DNA of 64,000 nucleotides from Marinifilaceae bacterium (GCA_025210485.1 JAOARN010000046.1:1-64000); one strand, 5' to 3'. Shown: positions 43,583 to 53,279, numbered from the stretch's first letter. Translations and numbers: made by a program. The notes: generated by a model not told the origin, from the letters alone.

Positions 43583-44995
43583 ATGGATTTTGAATTATTA
43601 TATAATAAGATTGAGTTGGATTATAAATTAAATTTTTTGTTCAACTTATTAAAGAAAGATCAAAAACTCAAACTTGAATTTTTAGAAAATATTAAAGATG
43701 AAGAGAGGTATAATGGTGAAACTCTTAGTTTATCTGAATTTGAGAATCAATTTGAAAGTTATTATGAGCGTTATGTTAATATTATTAATGAAATTGATAT
43801 AGTGAATTTTGATAGTGATGATTATGATAATGATGGTTATGATAGGTATATAGATTATTGGGAAATAGACCAGGATTGTGCGGAGCAAATAATCGACGAG
43901 GCAACTGGTTTTATAGAAACAGAAACTTTAGATTGTTTGCTTCAGGGTCGAGTAGATAAAATGCTTTCTCAAACTCTTGCCTTTTTGTTTGCATCTCAGG
44001 AGGTCGAGATTAATGATGAAGCTGATAACTTATTTGAGTCATCGTCCCAATTCTTTCTTAGGAAAATAGAGCTGTTGTTTGATCAAATGATTTCTAAAAT
44101 AGAGATGCTCAAGATATCAGAGAGCTTAGTATATAACGCTCTTAACTTGGCTATAAATCTTATAAATAAATTAGATGAAGATAGATTATATCTGTTGAAA
44201 CATATTGATTTGTTGTTTAATAGTTTGCTTACTAAGATTTCAGATGTTTCTAAATTTAAGTCTTTATATCAACTTATTGAATTTGAAATGCAGCCAATGC
44301 CAATGTTTTGCTTGGAGATTATCAAAGAGAATGGTAAGCGCGATCAATGGGAGAAATTAGCTGTAAAATCTTATGTTGATTCTTTCGATGTGGCAAATCA
44401 ACTTTTAGATTATTATTATGTAAATAATAAGCTGAAGTATTTAGAATTAGCCGAAATCCTCATAGATATTAATTTCTATACTTGGTCAGATAAAATAAAG
44501 GCTGTTGTAACTAGAGATTATGATTTGGACTTGTATAAAAAACTCTGTTTGAAATATTGTTACTACAACTATGATGCTGCTTATTATAGAGATGTGTTTG
44601 AATATTTGAGTATAGACGAAAAAAATGAGTTTTATCAATCTATAAAACATAATAGTTTGCTTTTAGTTCAAGTGTTAGCTATAGAAGAAAAATATGATGA
44701 TATAAAAGATATTATTGAAGGTGATTTAGATTCTTATGATTTAAACAAAATGTTAAATATTATAGTCGAAATTGAGCCCATGTTCTGTTTTTATATTGTT
44801 GAGAAAGTCAGTCAAAATTTACTTAAAAAAGAAAGAGGAAGGAATGTTTATCGAAGAATAGTTGGTTTGATTCAAGTAGTTCAAGCTTTCGAAGAATTAA
44901 GGTCGTCAATATATTTGTTGACAACAAAACTATATAATCATAAGCCAAATTTACCAGCATTAAAAGACGAAATGCGAAAAGCTGGTTTGGTTTAA
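43583..44995 (+). CDS. Unknown 470-residue acidic helical protein embedded in the cas operon
   Basis: Not a recognised Cas protein. It is almost all helical and strongly acidic, with a Tyr/Asp-rich stretch (residues 75-98, e.g. FDSDDYDNDGYDRYIDY) and many leucine-rich helix pairs like TPR/HEAT repeats. The C-terminus (NLPALKDEMRKAGL) recalls the ends of helical-repeat proteins that carry SWIM zinc fingers, but no SWIM CxC...CxH motif is present. It lies 203 bp after cas6 and 73 bp before cas8b on the same strand, so it is probably co-expressed. It could be an accessory subunit, an inhibitor or DNA mimic, or a passenger. Confidence is high that it is a gene and low for any function. Confidence 0.7.
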   Translation: MDFELLYNKIELDYKLNFLFNLLKKDQKLKLEFLENIKDEERYNGETLSLSEFENQFESYYERYVNIINEIDIVNFDSDDYDNDGYDRYIDYWEIDQDCAEQIIDEATGFIETETLDCLLQGRVDKMLSQTLAFLFASQEVEINDEADNLFESSSQFFLRKIELLFDQMISKIEMLKISESLVYNALNLAINLINKLDEDRLYLLKHIDLLFNSLLTKISDVSKFKSLYQLIEFEMQPMPMFCLEIIKENGKRDQWEKLAVKSYVDSFDVANQLLDYYYVNNKLKYLELAEILIDINFYTWSDKIKAVVTRDYDLDLYKKLCLKYCYYNYDAAYYRDVFEYLSIDEKNEFYQSIKHNSLLLVQVLAIEEKYDDIKDIIEGDLDSYDLNKMLNIIVEIEPMFCFYIVEKVSQNLLKKERGRNVYRRIVGLIQVVQAFEELRSSIYLLTTKLYNHKPNLPALKDEMRKAGLV

Positions 44996-45068
44996 TATTG
45001 AAGAATTAAGATACATTAATATGATATATTTAACTATATGATAAGAGAAATAATAAAAATTACAAGAT

Positions 45069-46886
45069 ATGATTGATACAGTTATAAATATAGGAAAACT
45101 ATACAGAGAAGCTCCTGATGCTCATAAGTATCATGAACAAATAAAGAATGTTTTTTCAGAAGTTGAAAATTTGAAGAAGCAGAATGATCAAAATGGAGAT
45201 AAAGTAAAGGCTGTATATTATGAAATACCCGTCGAAATTGAAGACTCTACGATTAAAATCAAAATTGATAACTGTACACTCATTGACGATGAAGATAAAC
45301 AAAAATCTCTATTTAGATTAAACTTTAAAACATCTTCTCAAGATACAACATCTAAATATTTATTTGGTGATATTGTTCATTCATATGTAAATGAAAAAAA
45401 AAGAAATGGATTAATAAATGCAGATGATAAAGGTTCATTTAAATTATATTCCAAAAGTGATGGAGATATAATACATAACAATTCCTTTGAAAAATGCAAA
45501 GAGTATGCGAAAAACGTTTCGAATGAAATAATATCGAACTTTAGGGTTGAATTTGAAAGGAATAAGGATGCTATATTTCAGTTGCTAAAAAAGAATCAAA
45601 TAACAATAATTCACTTTAGTTTTAATAAAAAACATTGGTTCCAGATACCAGATATTATTGACTTTGTTGATGCCAATATGGCACATGATTTTGCAGAGTT
45701 TAATGAATTGGCAGGAGGGTATGTTTTGACTAAAAGTCTTTATAAATCTTTAATAGGTGGGGAACATGATTATTATGGAGGAGTACCCGATTTTAATAGA
45801 GTTCGGAATGCATACAAAGGGAGAACCTTTTCAATAGATCAGCTATTAAATCTGATATATGCAAAAAATGCATATTCACACCCAACAATTAACTGTGGGG
45901 GGTATAAAATTAATGTTATTCCCTATGGAGAAGGAATTGATAAAGATATATTAGAAGAGTTTTATAATCGAGACTATAAGTCTACAAGAGAAGAGCTAAT
46001 TAAGGAATCTCAACTTAAAACTGAATTGACAAATTCTAATCTTTTCGATGATTTTGTCTTACCTATGTTAGATGAAAAATTTCATAACAAAACTAAATTT
46101 CATATAACCTTAATAAAGTTTAATAGTACAAAGAAAAGTTATGAAGATTTTATAAGAATTGGAACAATTGAAAAAAGTGAAATTATTACCGTTTCAAATA
46201 TCATAAAACAATCTCAAAGTATGATTATAGAAATGAGTAATGAAGATGAAATTTTGAAGTATCCATATAATCCTACCATTTTTAAATCATTTGAGAATAT
46301 TTTAAAAAACAAAAAAATAGGAGATTATATTTTAAATAGGCACTATTTATCTATAGTTCCTAAAATTTATACTAATACTTATTTTGAAGATAAGCTCTTG
46401 AATATAAAATTAATTGAACAAATAGAATATAATATAAGAGAGAATAAACCATTTTATAAGCAATTTGAGTTTTATATCTTAAAATACGATTTCTATTTTT
46501 TAATGAATATCCAAAAATATGATAATATGTCAAAAATAACAGAATCAAAAAGTTATGCTCTCGGAAAGAATCTGGGAGTAATGTCAAAGCAATTTGCGGC
46601 ATGGAGAAAAGATTGCCCAATTAAATCATTTGAAAAATCCTATGTAGGAAATCTTTCTAGAAGAATTTCAAGTATTGAGGAGTTGGTTAAGTTTTCAGGG
46701 TTTGTAAATGAAAAACTAACTATTCATAATAGGCTTTATAAAGATGTAAAAGAAGCATATTTAGAGATGGTTGAAATTATTAATCAATTTGAAGGAGAAA
46801 AGTACAATAAGCATAACTGTGCATTAGGCTTTTTCGAAAGCTATTATAAAAATGATATTAATGAAGAAAATGTTGAACAAAATTAA
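45069..46886 (+). CDS. cas8b: Cas8b large subunit of type I-B Cascade
   Basis: The 605-residue large subunit (Csh1/TM1802-like) that recognises the PAM and recruits Cas3. Sequence clues are the position before cas7-cas5, the length, the N-terminal MIDTVINIGKLYREA and the C-terminal block SYALGKNLGVMSKQFAAWRK then ISSIEELVKF typical of Cas8b. The C-terminal 119-127 residues could also be made separately as the small subunit Cas11b from an internal start. Cas7 follows after 11 bp. Confidence 0.85.
   Translation: MIDTVINIGKLYREAPDAHKYHEQIKNVFSEVENLKKQNDQNGDKVKAVYYEIPVEIEDSTIKIKIDNCTLIDDEDKQKSLFRLNFKTSSQDTTSKYLFGDIVHSYVNEKKRNGLINADDKGSFKLYSKSDGDIIHNNSFEKCKEYAKNVSNEIISNFRVEFERNKDAIFQLLKKNQITIIHFSFNKKHWFQIPDIIDFVDANMAHDFAEFNELAGGYVLTKSLYKSLIGGEHDYYGGVPDFNRVRNAYKGRTFSIDQLLNLIYAKNAYSHPTINCGGYKINVIPYGEGIDKDILEEFYNRDYKSTREELIKESQLKTELTNSNLFDDFVLPMLDEKFHNKTKFHITLIKFNSTKKSYEDFIRIGTIEKSEIITVSNIIKQSQSMIIEMSNEDEILKYPYNPTIFKSFENILKNKKIGDYILNRHYLSIVPKIYTNTYFEDKLLNIKLIEQIEYNIRENKPFYKQFEFYILKYDFYFLMNIQKYDNMSKITESKSYALGKNLGVMSKQFAAWRKDCPIKSFEKSYVGNLSRRISSIEELVKFSGFVNEKLTIHNRLYKDVKEAYLEMVEIINQFEGEKYNKHNCALGFFESYYKNDINEENVEQN
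46503..46886 (+). CDS. Possible internally translated Cas11b small subunit (in-frame within cas8b)
   Basis: Several type I-B, I-C and I-D systems make Cas11 from an internal start in cas8. Two in-frame ATGs, 46503 (127 residues) and 46527 (119 residues), would give products of the right size, covering the helical C-terminus of Cas8b. No strong Shine-Dalgarno is visible, but Bacteroidota rarely use one. This is an inference from family knowledge. Confidence 0.35.
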   Translation: MNIQKYDNMSKITESKSYALGKNLGVMSKQFAAWRKDCPIKSFEKSYVGNLSRRISSIEELVKFSGFVNEKLTIHNRLYKDVKEAYLEMVEIINQFEGEKYNKHNCALGFFESYYKNDINEENVEQN

Positions 46887-46897
46887 AATATAAAACC

Positions 46898-47821
46898 ATG
46901 AGTAATTTAAAAGATAAATCAGAAATTTTATTCCTATTCGAAAGCAAATTTACTATTCCTAACGGAGATCCATTTACTGGAGAACAACGCTATGATGAAG
47001 AAACTAAAAAAGTCCTGGTTTCGGATGTTAGAATCAAGAGATATGTGAGAGACTATTTTGAACAAAATGGGAGATCGATTTTCATAACAGAGAACTCACC
47101 TATAGGTAAAACTGATGTAAAAAAAATGATTAAACATCTTGCAGTAGAACTAAAAGAAGAAGATGTTAAGAAGGTTATGAAAAACTTGATTGATGTTAGA
47201 ATATTTGGTGGAATTTCTACAATAGAGAAAAAGGAGTCAAAAGTTAAGATTGGTGGTAAAGATAAACAATTAAAGAATTTTCATCTAAATATAACTGGAC
47301 CAGTTCAGTTTGGGTTGTTAAATCCCTCAATAAATAAAGTTGATTTAAGAATTCACCAGAATACAAGTACAATGTTGTCAAAATCTGAAAATGAACAAGG
47401 AGCTATTGGGACAACTTCTGTAGTACCTTATGCTATCAATCAAATTCAAGGCTGGATTAATCCTTATTCAGGACAATTGAGCGGATTGCAAACAAGTGAT
47501 ATTGACGAATTATTTTCGGCAATGTGGAATAGTGTGAATAATATTAATACTCGTAGCAAGTCGAACCAAAGCTCTGTTCTTTTATTACAAATTGTATACA
47601 CCAAACCAACTGATAAATTATATGGGACAGATAGATTAATTGATATAAGTTCAGATAAAGAAGATGAACAACTACGTTCAATGGAAGATTATAAATTTGA
47701 TTTCACCAAATTAATAGAGATATCAAAAAATGAAAAAGTTAAAGAAATAAGATTTTATACTGAAATTGATTCAATAAAGAATGATTTAAAAGGGGAAAAA
47801 TTTAAAGAAATGACTATCTGA
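46898..47821 (+). CDS. cas7: Cas7 (Csh2-type) backbone subunit
   Basis: The crRNA-binding backbone of Cascade, present in several copies per complex. The 307 residues begin with the Cas7b signature EILFLFESKFTIPNGDPF and RYDEETKKVLVSDVRIKRYV, and contain HLNITGPVQFGLL and the GAIGTTSVVPYAI segment. Length is as expected for Csh2 (about 300). It lies 11 bp after cas8b and 1 bp before cas5, indicating coupled translation. Confidence 0.92.
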   Translation: MSNLKDKSEILFLFESKFTIPNGDPFTGEQRYDEETKKVLVSDVRIKRYVRDYFEQNGRSIFITENSPIGKTDVKKMIKHLAVELKEEDVKKVMKNLIDVRIFGGISTIEKKESKVKIGGKDKQLKNFHLNITGPVQFGLLNPSINKVDLRIHQNTSTMLSKSENEQGAIGTTSVVPYAINQIQGWINPYSGQLSGLQTSDIDELFSAMWNSVNNINTRSKSNQSSVLLLQIVYTKPTDKLYGTDRLIDISSDKEDEQLRSMEDYKFDFTKLIEISKNEKVKEIRFYTEIDSIKNDLKGEKFKEMTI

Positions 47822-47822
47822 T

Positions 47823-48518
47823 ATGAAGGCAATACAATTGGAAATAAAAGGAAATTGGGCGCAGTTTCGTAAGGCAGAAACCAATAACAATCCTCTCTCT
47901 CATGATTTGATAACCAAAACAGCTTTAATTGGTATGATTGGTGCTGTAATAGGAAAAGATAGAGAGCAAATGAAAGAGTTATTTCCTGTGTTGAGTGAAG
48001 ATTTATTATATTCCGTTCAGATTAATAATGCTGTAATAAAACAATCATGGGGTTTTACTTTGAGAAATGTGAATCACGTTTTTGAAAAATCACCTAAGCA
48101 AATGGAGTTTATAAAAAATCCAAATTATACAGTCATTATTGTTTTAGGTAAGAATAGATCTATCGATGTATTTGAAAAATTAACAGATTATTGTAAGAAT
48201 GGCAAAGCCTGTTTTACTCCTGTTTTAGGATTACATAATTGTCCAGCTGAAATTTGTTTTATAAAAGAGGCTGAAATTACAAAAAAAGATGGAGAGTTTT
48301 CTACTAAAGGTTTTATGCCTGATACATATGAGCCAATTATAGATAATGTCGAAAATATTAGAATAGGTTTTGATAAAATTCCTACTTATCAAAATAATGA
48401 TTTTTGGAATGTACCAGATAAATTTGTTTCTATAGTTTATCCATCAGATAATTCGGTGATAAAATCAAATGGTGTTTTTTATGAATTTAATAAGGAATCT
48501 CAATGGTGTCTAATATAA
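47823..48518 (+). CDS. cas5: Cas5 (I-B type) subunit
   Basis: Binds the 5' handle of crRNA in Cascade. The 231 residues start MKAIQLEIKGNWAQFRKAE and include the Cas5 glycine-rich helix TKTALIGMIGAVIGKDREQM. The size fits Cas5h/Cas5b. Its last 16 bp overlap the start of cas3, so the two are translationally coupled. Confidence 0.9.
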   Translation: MKAIQLEIKGNWAQFRKAETNNNPLSHDLITKTALIGMIGAVIGKDREQMKELFPVLSEDLLYSVQINNAVIKQSWGFTLRNVNHVFEKSPKQMEFIKNPNYTVIIVLGKNRSIDVFEKLTDYCKNGKACFTPVLGLHNCPAEICFIKEAEITKKDGEFSTKGFMPDTYEPIIDNVENIRIGFDKIPTYQNNDFWNVPDKFVSIVYPSDNSVIKSNGVFYEFNKESQWCLI

Positions 48519-50929
48519 ATTTTGAATCGCATCCAGGAAAAAAATTAGAAAAACATATAGAGGGAGTGCTTAAGGGTACTCTCTCAAATTCTGATTTTGG
48601 AATAAGTAGATATGCAGCTCTATTTCATGATTTGGGTAAGATAAATCCTAATTTTCAACTTAAGCTATATGATAGGGCTTCTGGATACTCAAATCATTCT
48701 GCATTATCTGTGATTGTGTTTGTAAATTATGCAATTGAAAATAGAATGTTTTTAATGTCGGAGATGAATATTTCTACTCAAGAGGATTATGCATTATTTG
48801 TTCTACAGGTTTCAGCACTTATCTTTTGTCATCATAAAAACCTTAAAAATTTTAAAGAAGTATTACAAGGGTCTGATGAAATTGAACATGCTGTCTCATT
48901 TCTTAATGGTTTAACTTCACCTTTACCTATAGTTGAATTTATTAAGAGTAAATTACACTTAGAAACTAAAAATTTTAAATTAGTATGGTCAGAAATAAAT
49001 AAACGGTTAATATCTTTTAGCTCGAAATTTCATCAGATAGCATGGGGAAAAGCACCTTTAAATTATTTCTTGGAAACACAACAAGCATTTGCTTCCTTAA
49101 TTGAAGCGGATAAGAGAGATGCTGGGAATAACTCAAATTATTTTTACTCGAGTTCGATAGAGAATAATGTAGTTGAATTAAATCGAAACCTAGCTAAGGT
49201 TTTTTTAGGTTTTGAAAATTCTGAAAAAAAATCCAAATTAGACGAATTAAGAACAGCTATTAGACTTGAAGCCGTTGAAAATCTAGAAAATTTGTTAAAC
49301 AATAATGAGCGAGTTTTTACTCTTACTGCACCAACAGGAGCAGGGAAAACATATACTTTATTGGCTTTAGCAAATCAAATCAGAAGTAGAAAAGGAAATT
49401 TAGGAATAATTTATTCGTTGCCATTTTTATCAATCACAGAACAGGTTGAGAAAATTGCTTCTGGCTTATTGTCGAATGTGTTATCAGTTAATTCAAAAAA
49501 TGAAAATGAAAGAATTGAAAATGCACAAATAAGTTTTGAGAATAATCAGACAGAGGAAAATTTGAAAGTAATTTTAAAAGAAGATTTCATTCAAAATACT
49601 TTTGATCATCCTTTTGTAATAACAACTTTTGTTCAGTTTTTTGAAACTTTGGTAAGTAATCGAAATTCTACTTTGTTGAAGTTGCCAAATTTTAGGAATA
49701 GAATCTTTTTAATCGATGAAGTTCAGGCCCTTCCTCCAAGGTTGTATATCTTTTTTTCTGCGCTTTTAACAGAGTTTTGTCGACGATATAATTCTTATGC
49801 AATTGTTTCAACTGCAACAATGCCTAAACTAGATATTCCGATTAAAGATACCGATATTGAGAAAAGAGCTGATCTCTTGTTTAAGAATTATTTACAACCA
49901 GCGGAATTGTTAAATGCTAAGAAATATTTTTCAGAAAACATATTTAACAGATATCAGATAAAAGTATTAGCTGAAAAGTTAACTTCAGTGCAATTGACAA
50001 AGCATATTTTATCTGTTGATGATTCTTGTTTAGTCATACTTAACACTATTGCCGATACTAAAGATCTTTATGTTAAGCTTAAAGAAAATTTTGAAAACAT
50101 ATATCTCTTGAATACTCATTTTATTCCAGAGGGGCGAACTAAAATTATAGATAGTGTTAAACAGCATTTGGAAAAATCAGAGAAGGTGATTCTAATATCT
50201 ACTCAATTAATTGAGGCTGGTGTAGATATTGATTTTCCTATAGTCTTTCGAGATATGTGTCCATTACCTAGTTTAATTCAAAGCGCAGGCAGATGTAATA
50301 GAAATAATTTGTTTGATATGGGTTTGGTGTGTTTTTTTGAATTAATAAGTGACAGTGGTCAATCAAGGTCAAAAATGATTTATAGAAACGAAGGAAGTCA
50401 ATTTTTAGAGTTTTGTAAAAAAAACATACCTGAATTTATTAATGAAAATGAGCTTTTTAATATTCAGTCTGATTTTTTTTCATATATAAAAAATAATTTA
50501 ACAATTGGAGAATTCAAGGTAAGTTATAATGGAGAGTTAAGAGATGTTAATATGATTGAATGTATTAATAGGGCTGAATTTGAAAAACTTGGTAGCTTTA
50601 AGTTAATTGATAATAGTATTGGTAGACAACAACAATACTATATCTTGAAGAATGATGAAGATTATTGCTATGAAGAATTGGAATCTCTTATTGAGGAATT
50701 GAAACAACAAGAAGGCTTTGAGAATGTGAAGCGAATTAAAATAAAGATTTCAGATTATATAAAAAAACTGTCCTCTAGGATTATAAATATCAGGGTTAAT
50801 AAATACAATGAATCACAAATGCCAGCTCAATTCAAATCAGATATTTTAGGGATAAAATTTATTTCTACAGATAACTATTCCGAGAAAGAAGGTTTAATTT
50901 TAAATAATCATCAAGATTGCTATTTCTAA
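48503..50929 (+). CDS. cas3: Cas3 HD nuclease-helicase
   Basis: Unwinds and degrades target DNA recruited by Cascade. The 808 residues contain an N-terminal HD domain (H42-D43 in ALFHDLGKINPN, and FCHHKN) and an SF2 helicase with Walker A APTGAGKT (residues 276-283), box II as DEVQ (405-408) rather than DEAH, motif III STATMP, and motif VI QSAGRCNRN. All nuclease and helicase motifs look intact. It overlaps cas5 by 16 bp, and its TAA stop shares a base with the cas4 ATG. Confidence 0.93.
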   Translation: MVSNINFESHPGKKLEKHIEGVLKGTLSNSDFGISRYAALFHDLGKINPNFQLKLYDRASGYSNHSALSVIVFVNYAIENRMFLMSEMNISTQEDYALFVLQVSALIFCHHKNLKNFKEVLQGSDEIEHAVSFLNGLTSPLPIVEFIKSKLHLETKNFKLVWSEINKRLISFSSKFHQIAWGKAPLNYFLETQQAFASLIEADKRDAGNNSNYFYSSSIENNVVELNRNLAKVFLGFENSEKKSKLDELRTAIRLEAVENLENLLNNNERVFTLTAPTGAGKTYTLLALANQIRSRKGNLGIIYSLPFLSITEQVEKIASGLLSNVLSVNSKNENERIENAQISFENNQTEENLKVILKEDFIQNTFDHPFVITTFVQFFETLVSNRNSTLLKLPNFRNRIFLIDEVQALPPRLYIFFSALLTEFCRRYNSYAIVSTATMPKLDIPIKDTDIEKRADLLFKNYLQPAELLNAKKYFSENIFNRYQIKVLAEKLTSVQLTKHILSVDDSCLVILNTIADTKDLYVKLKENFENIYLLNTHFIPEGRTKIIDSVKQHLEKSEKVILISTQLIEAGVDIDFPIVFRDMCPLPSLIQSAGRCNRNNLFDMGLVCFFELISDSGQSRSKMIYRNEGSQFLEFCKKNIPEFINENELFNIQSDFFSYIKNNLTIGEFKVSYNGELRDVNMIECINRAEFEKLGSFKLIDNSIGRQQQYYILKNDEDYCYEELESLIEELKQQEGFENVKRIKIKISDYIKKLSSRIINIRVNKYNESQMPAQFKSDILGIKFISTDNYSEKEGLILNNHQDCYF

Positions 50930-51426
50930 TGAATGTTACAGGTACTTTAATATCGTATTATTTTTATTGTTTTAGAAGAATGTGGTTGCATGCTAATGAG
51001 ATAAAAATGGAGAGCAATTCCGAACATGTTGCAATGGGTAAAGTAATAGAGGAATTTTCTTATGATCAACGATCAACAAAATATGAACAAATTCTAATAG
51101 GAGGAGCTAAGATAGATTTTTATGATGCCAAAAATAAAGTAATTCACGAAGTGAAGAAATCTTCCAAATTTCACGAAACACATATTTGGCAAATCAAATT
51201 CTATATTTTCACTCTTGAGCAAGCAGGGATTGAGGGTGTAGTTGGAATTTTGGAATATCCTAAGGAGCGAAAAAAAGAGGAGGTCTACCTAAGTGATCGA
51301 GATAGAGATGAACTGATAGAAATTCAATTTAAGATACAAGAAATCATTCAGTCTGAAGAAATACCCGATAGAGTTGAAATGAAACGATGCAAGAACTGTA
51401 GTTATTTTGATTTTTGTTATTGTTGA
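50929..51426 (+). CDS. cas4: Cas4 adaptation nuclease
   Basis: A RecB-like, iron-sulfur nuclease that trims and selects prespacers by PAM. From the ATG at 50929 (overlapping the cas3 stop as TAATG) it has 165 residues. A cysteine near the N-terminus (YYFYCFRRMWL) and a C-terminal cluster CKNCSYFDFCYC supply the Fe-S ligands. The nuclease core includes KIDFYDAKNKVIHEVKKSSK. A longer in-frame start at 50917 exists but is less likely. The next gene is GxxExxY, not cas1. Confidence 0.9.
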   Translation: MNVTGTLISYYFYCFRRMWLHANEIKMESNSEHVAMGKVIEEFSYDQRSTKYEQILIGGAKIDFYDAKNKVIHEVKKSSKFHETHIWQIKFYIFTLEQAGIEGVVGILEYPKERKKEEVYLSDRDRDELIEIQFKIQEIIQSEEIPDRVEMKRCKNCSYFDFCYC

Positions 51427-51495
51427 GTATACATAATTTCAGAATTTCCATAATTCACAAATCTTTTATAAATTAATTAGTATAAACTAATTTGT

Positions 51496-51882
51496 ATGAA
51501 TAATATTGATAAATTAATTCGAGAAATTATAGGGCTTTGTTACAAGGTTCATAATGAATTAGGTGCTGGTTTTTTAGAGTCTGTGTATGAAAAATCATTA
51601 TTGATTGAATTACGGAAAAACAAATTTAAATATGCTGCTCAAAAAAAGCTTAATGTATTTTACAATGGAGAGAATGTTGGAGATTTTATTGCAGATATAA
51701 TAATAGAAAACTGTTTGGTGATTGAACTCAAGGCTGTTGAAAATTTAAGTATAGCACATGAGAAGCAATTGGTAAACTATTTGGTAGCAACAGGAATAGA
51801 CGATGGTTTGTTAATCAACTTTGGACCATCAGTAGTAGTCAAAAGAAAATTTAGGAAGTACAGACCTTCTAGGAGGGATTGA
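51496..51882 (+). CDS. GxxExxY protein (PDDEXK-like) inserted between cas4 and cas1
   Basis: A 128-residue member of the GxxExxY family named for its motif (here GFLESVY). A D-to-ELK arrangement (FIADIIIENCLVIELKAVE) fits the restriction-endonuclease-like fold, so it may cut nucleic acid, but function is unproven. It is not a standard cas gene, yet sits 69 bp after cas4 and 55 bp before cas1 on the same strand. Its 3' end and the following 50 bp are duplicated, inverted and decayed, beyond the CRISPR array (58778-58858). It may be a passenger or an accessory adaptation nuclease. Confidence 0.85.
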   Translation: MNNIDKLIREIIGLCYKVHNELGAGFLESVYEKSLLIELRKNKFKYAAQKKLNVFYNGENVGDFIADIIIENCLVIELKAVENLSIAHEKQLVNYLVATGIDDGLLINFGPSVVVKRKFRKYRPSRRD

Positions 51883-51937
51883 AAAAGCGACAAGTATATT
51901 ATGTAAATTTTGATAATTCTGTAATTATGTAAATAAA

Positions 51938-52942
51938 ATGAAGAAAACCTATTATATGTTCAACCCTGGTCGCCTATCCAGAAAGGACAATACTCTAAAA
52001 TTTACTCCAATTGATGAAAATGGCAAGGAAGAAAAGCCTCGCTATTTGCCAGTCGAGAATGTTGAAGAACTTTATTGTTATGGAAGCATAGATGCCAATT
52101 CTGCGATGTATAACTTTTTGGGTAAAAACAATATCTCAATACATTTTTTCGATTATTATGAAAACTATACAGGCTCTTTTATGCCTAGAGATGGTTTGTT
52201 ATCAGGCAAAATGATTATTGCACAAACCAAGTTTTTTAATTCAAAGCAAAAACGAATCTATATAGCCAAGCAGTTTATTGAGGGAGCAAGTTTTAATATG
52301 CTCAAAAATTTGAAATACTACAATAAACGAGAAAAAGATCTAAGTGAATACATTGCTAAAATTGAAAACCTAAGAGCTGTAATAGACTCGGTAAATGAAG
52401 TGCCTGAACTTATGGGAGTAGAGGGAAATATTCGCAAGACCTACTATGAAGCATTTAATACAATAATCAACGATTTTGAGATGGGTGGCAGGACCATGCA
52501 ACCGCCATTGAATGAAGTAAATTCCTTAATTTCCTTCGGTAATATGATGTGTTATTCTCAGGTTTTAAGAGCCATTCATTGCACGCAATTGAATCCTACT
52601 ATTAGTTATTTACATAGCCCTGGAGACAGAAGGTACTCTTTGGCATTGGATATAGCAGAAATATTCAAACCCATATTGGTAGATAGAGTAATATTTAAAG
52701 TGCTTAATAAAAAGATGCTTTCAGAAAAAGACTTTGATATAAAACTTAATAGAGTGCATATAAAAGATTCGGGCAGGAAAAAATTTATTGAAGCATGGGA
52801 GTCACGATTAACCGAAACCATTAAGCATCGAAATTTAGGTAAAAATGTGAGCTATAAACACTTGATCAAACTAGAATGTTATAAATTAGCCAAACATCTG
52901 CTTGGAGTAGAAGAGTATAAAGCCTTTAAAATATGGTGGTAG
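51938..52942 (+). CDS. cas1: Cas1 integrase
   Basis: Metal-dependent integrase that inserts new spacers at the leader end. The 334-residue Cas1b protein has the expected ligands: E162 in GVEGNIRKTYYEAF, H226 in YLHSPGDRRYS, and D238/E241 in ALDIAEIFKP. All look intact. Cas2 follows after 73 bp and the array begins 0.57 kb downstream, an active-looking adaptation module. Confidence 0.95.
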   Translation: MKKTYYMFNPGRLSRKDNTLKFTPIDENGKEEKPRYLPVENVEELYCYGSIDANSAMYNFLGKNNISIHFFDYYENYTGSFMPRDGLLSGKMIIAQTKFFNSKQKRIYIAKQFIEGASFNMLKNLKYYNKREKDLSEYIAKIENLRAVIDSVNEVPELMGVEGNIRKTYYEAFNTIINDFEMGGRTMQPPLNEVNSLISFGNMMCYSQVLRAIHCTQLNPTISYLHSPGDRRYSLALDIAEIFKPILVDRVIFKVLNKKMLSEKDFDIKLNRVHIKDSGRKKFIEAWESRLTETIKHRNLGKNVSYKHLIKLECYKLAKHLLGVEEYKAFKIWW

Positions 52943-53015
52943 AAGAAAGCATTAATCATGTTCATCATGTAAATCTTGTCATAAAAGAATGAAGTTGAAA
53001 AAGTAATTTTAAATT

Positions 53016-53279
53016 ATGTATGTAATATTAGTATACGATATAGGAGAAAAGCGAGTAGGCAAAATGCTAAAGCTTTGCCGACAATATTTAAATTGGATAC
53101 AAAACTCGGTTTTCGAAGGAGAAATAACAGAAGTTAAGTTGAAAGAATTAGAATCCAAAGCACGTAAGATAATGGAATCTGATTCCGATAGTATTATTAT
53201 CTTTAGCAGCAGAAATGAAAGATGGCTAGATAAGAAAATATTAGGGATGGAAAAAAATGATTTGTCTCAATTCTTATAA
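53016..53279 (+). CDS. cas2: Cas2
   Basis: Structural partner of Cas1 in spacer integration. The 87-residue ferredoxin-like protein shows YVILVYDIGEKRVGKMLKLC and the second-half QNSVFEGEITEVKLKEL, with the conserved early aspartate. Length is normal. It is the last gene before the leader and array. Confidence 0.94.
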   Translation: MYVILVYDIGEKRVGKMLKLCRQYLNWIQNSVFEGEITEVKLKELESKARKIMESDSDSIIIFSSRNERWLDKKILGMEKNDLSQFL

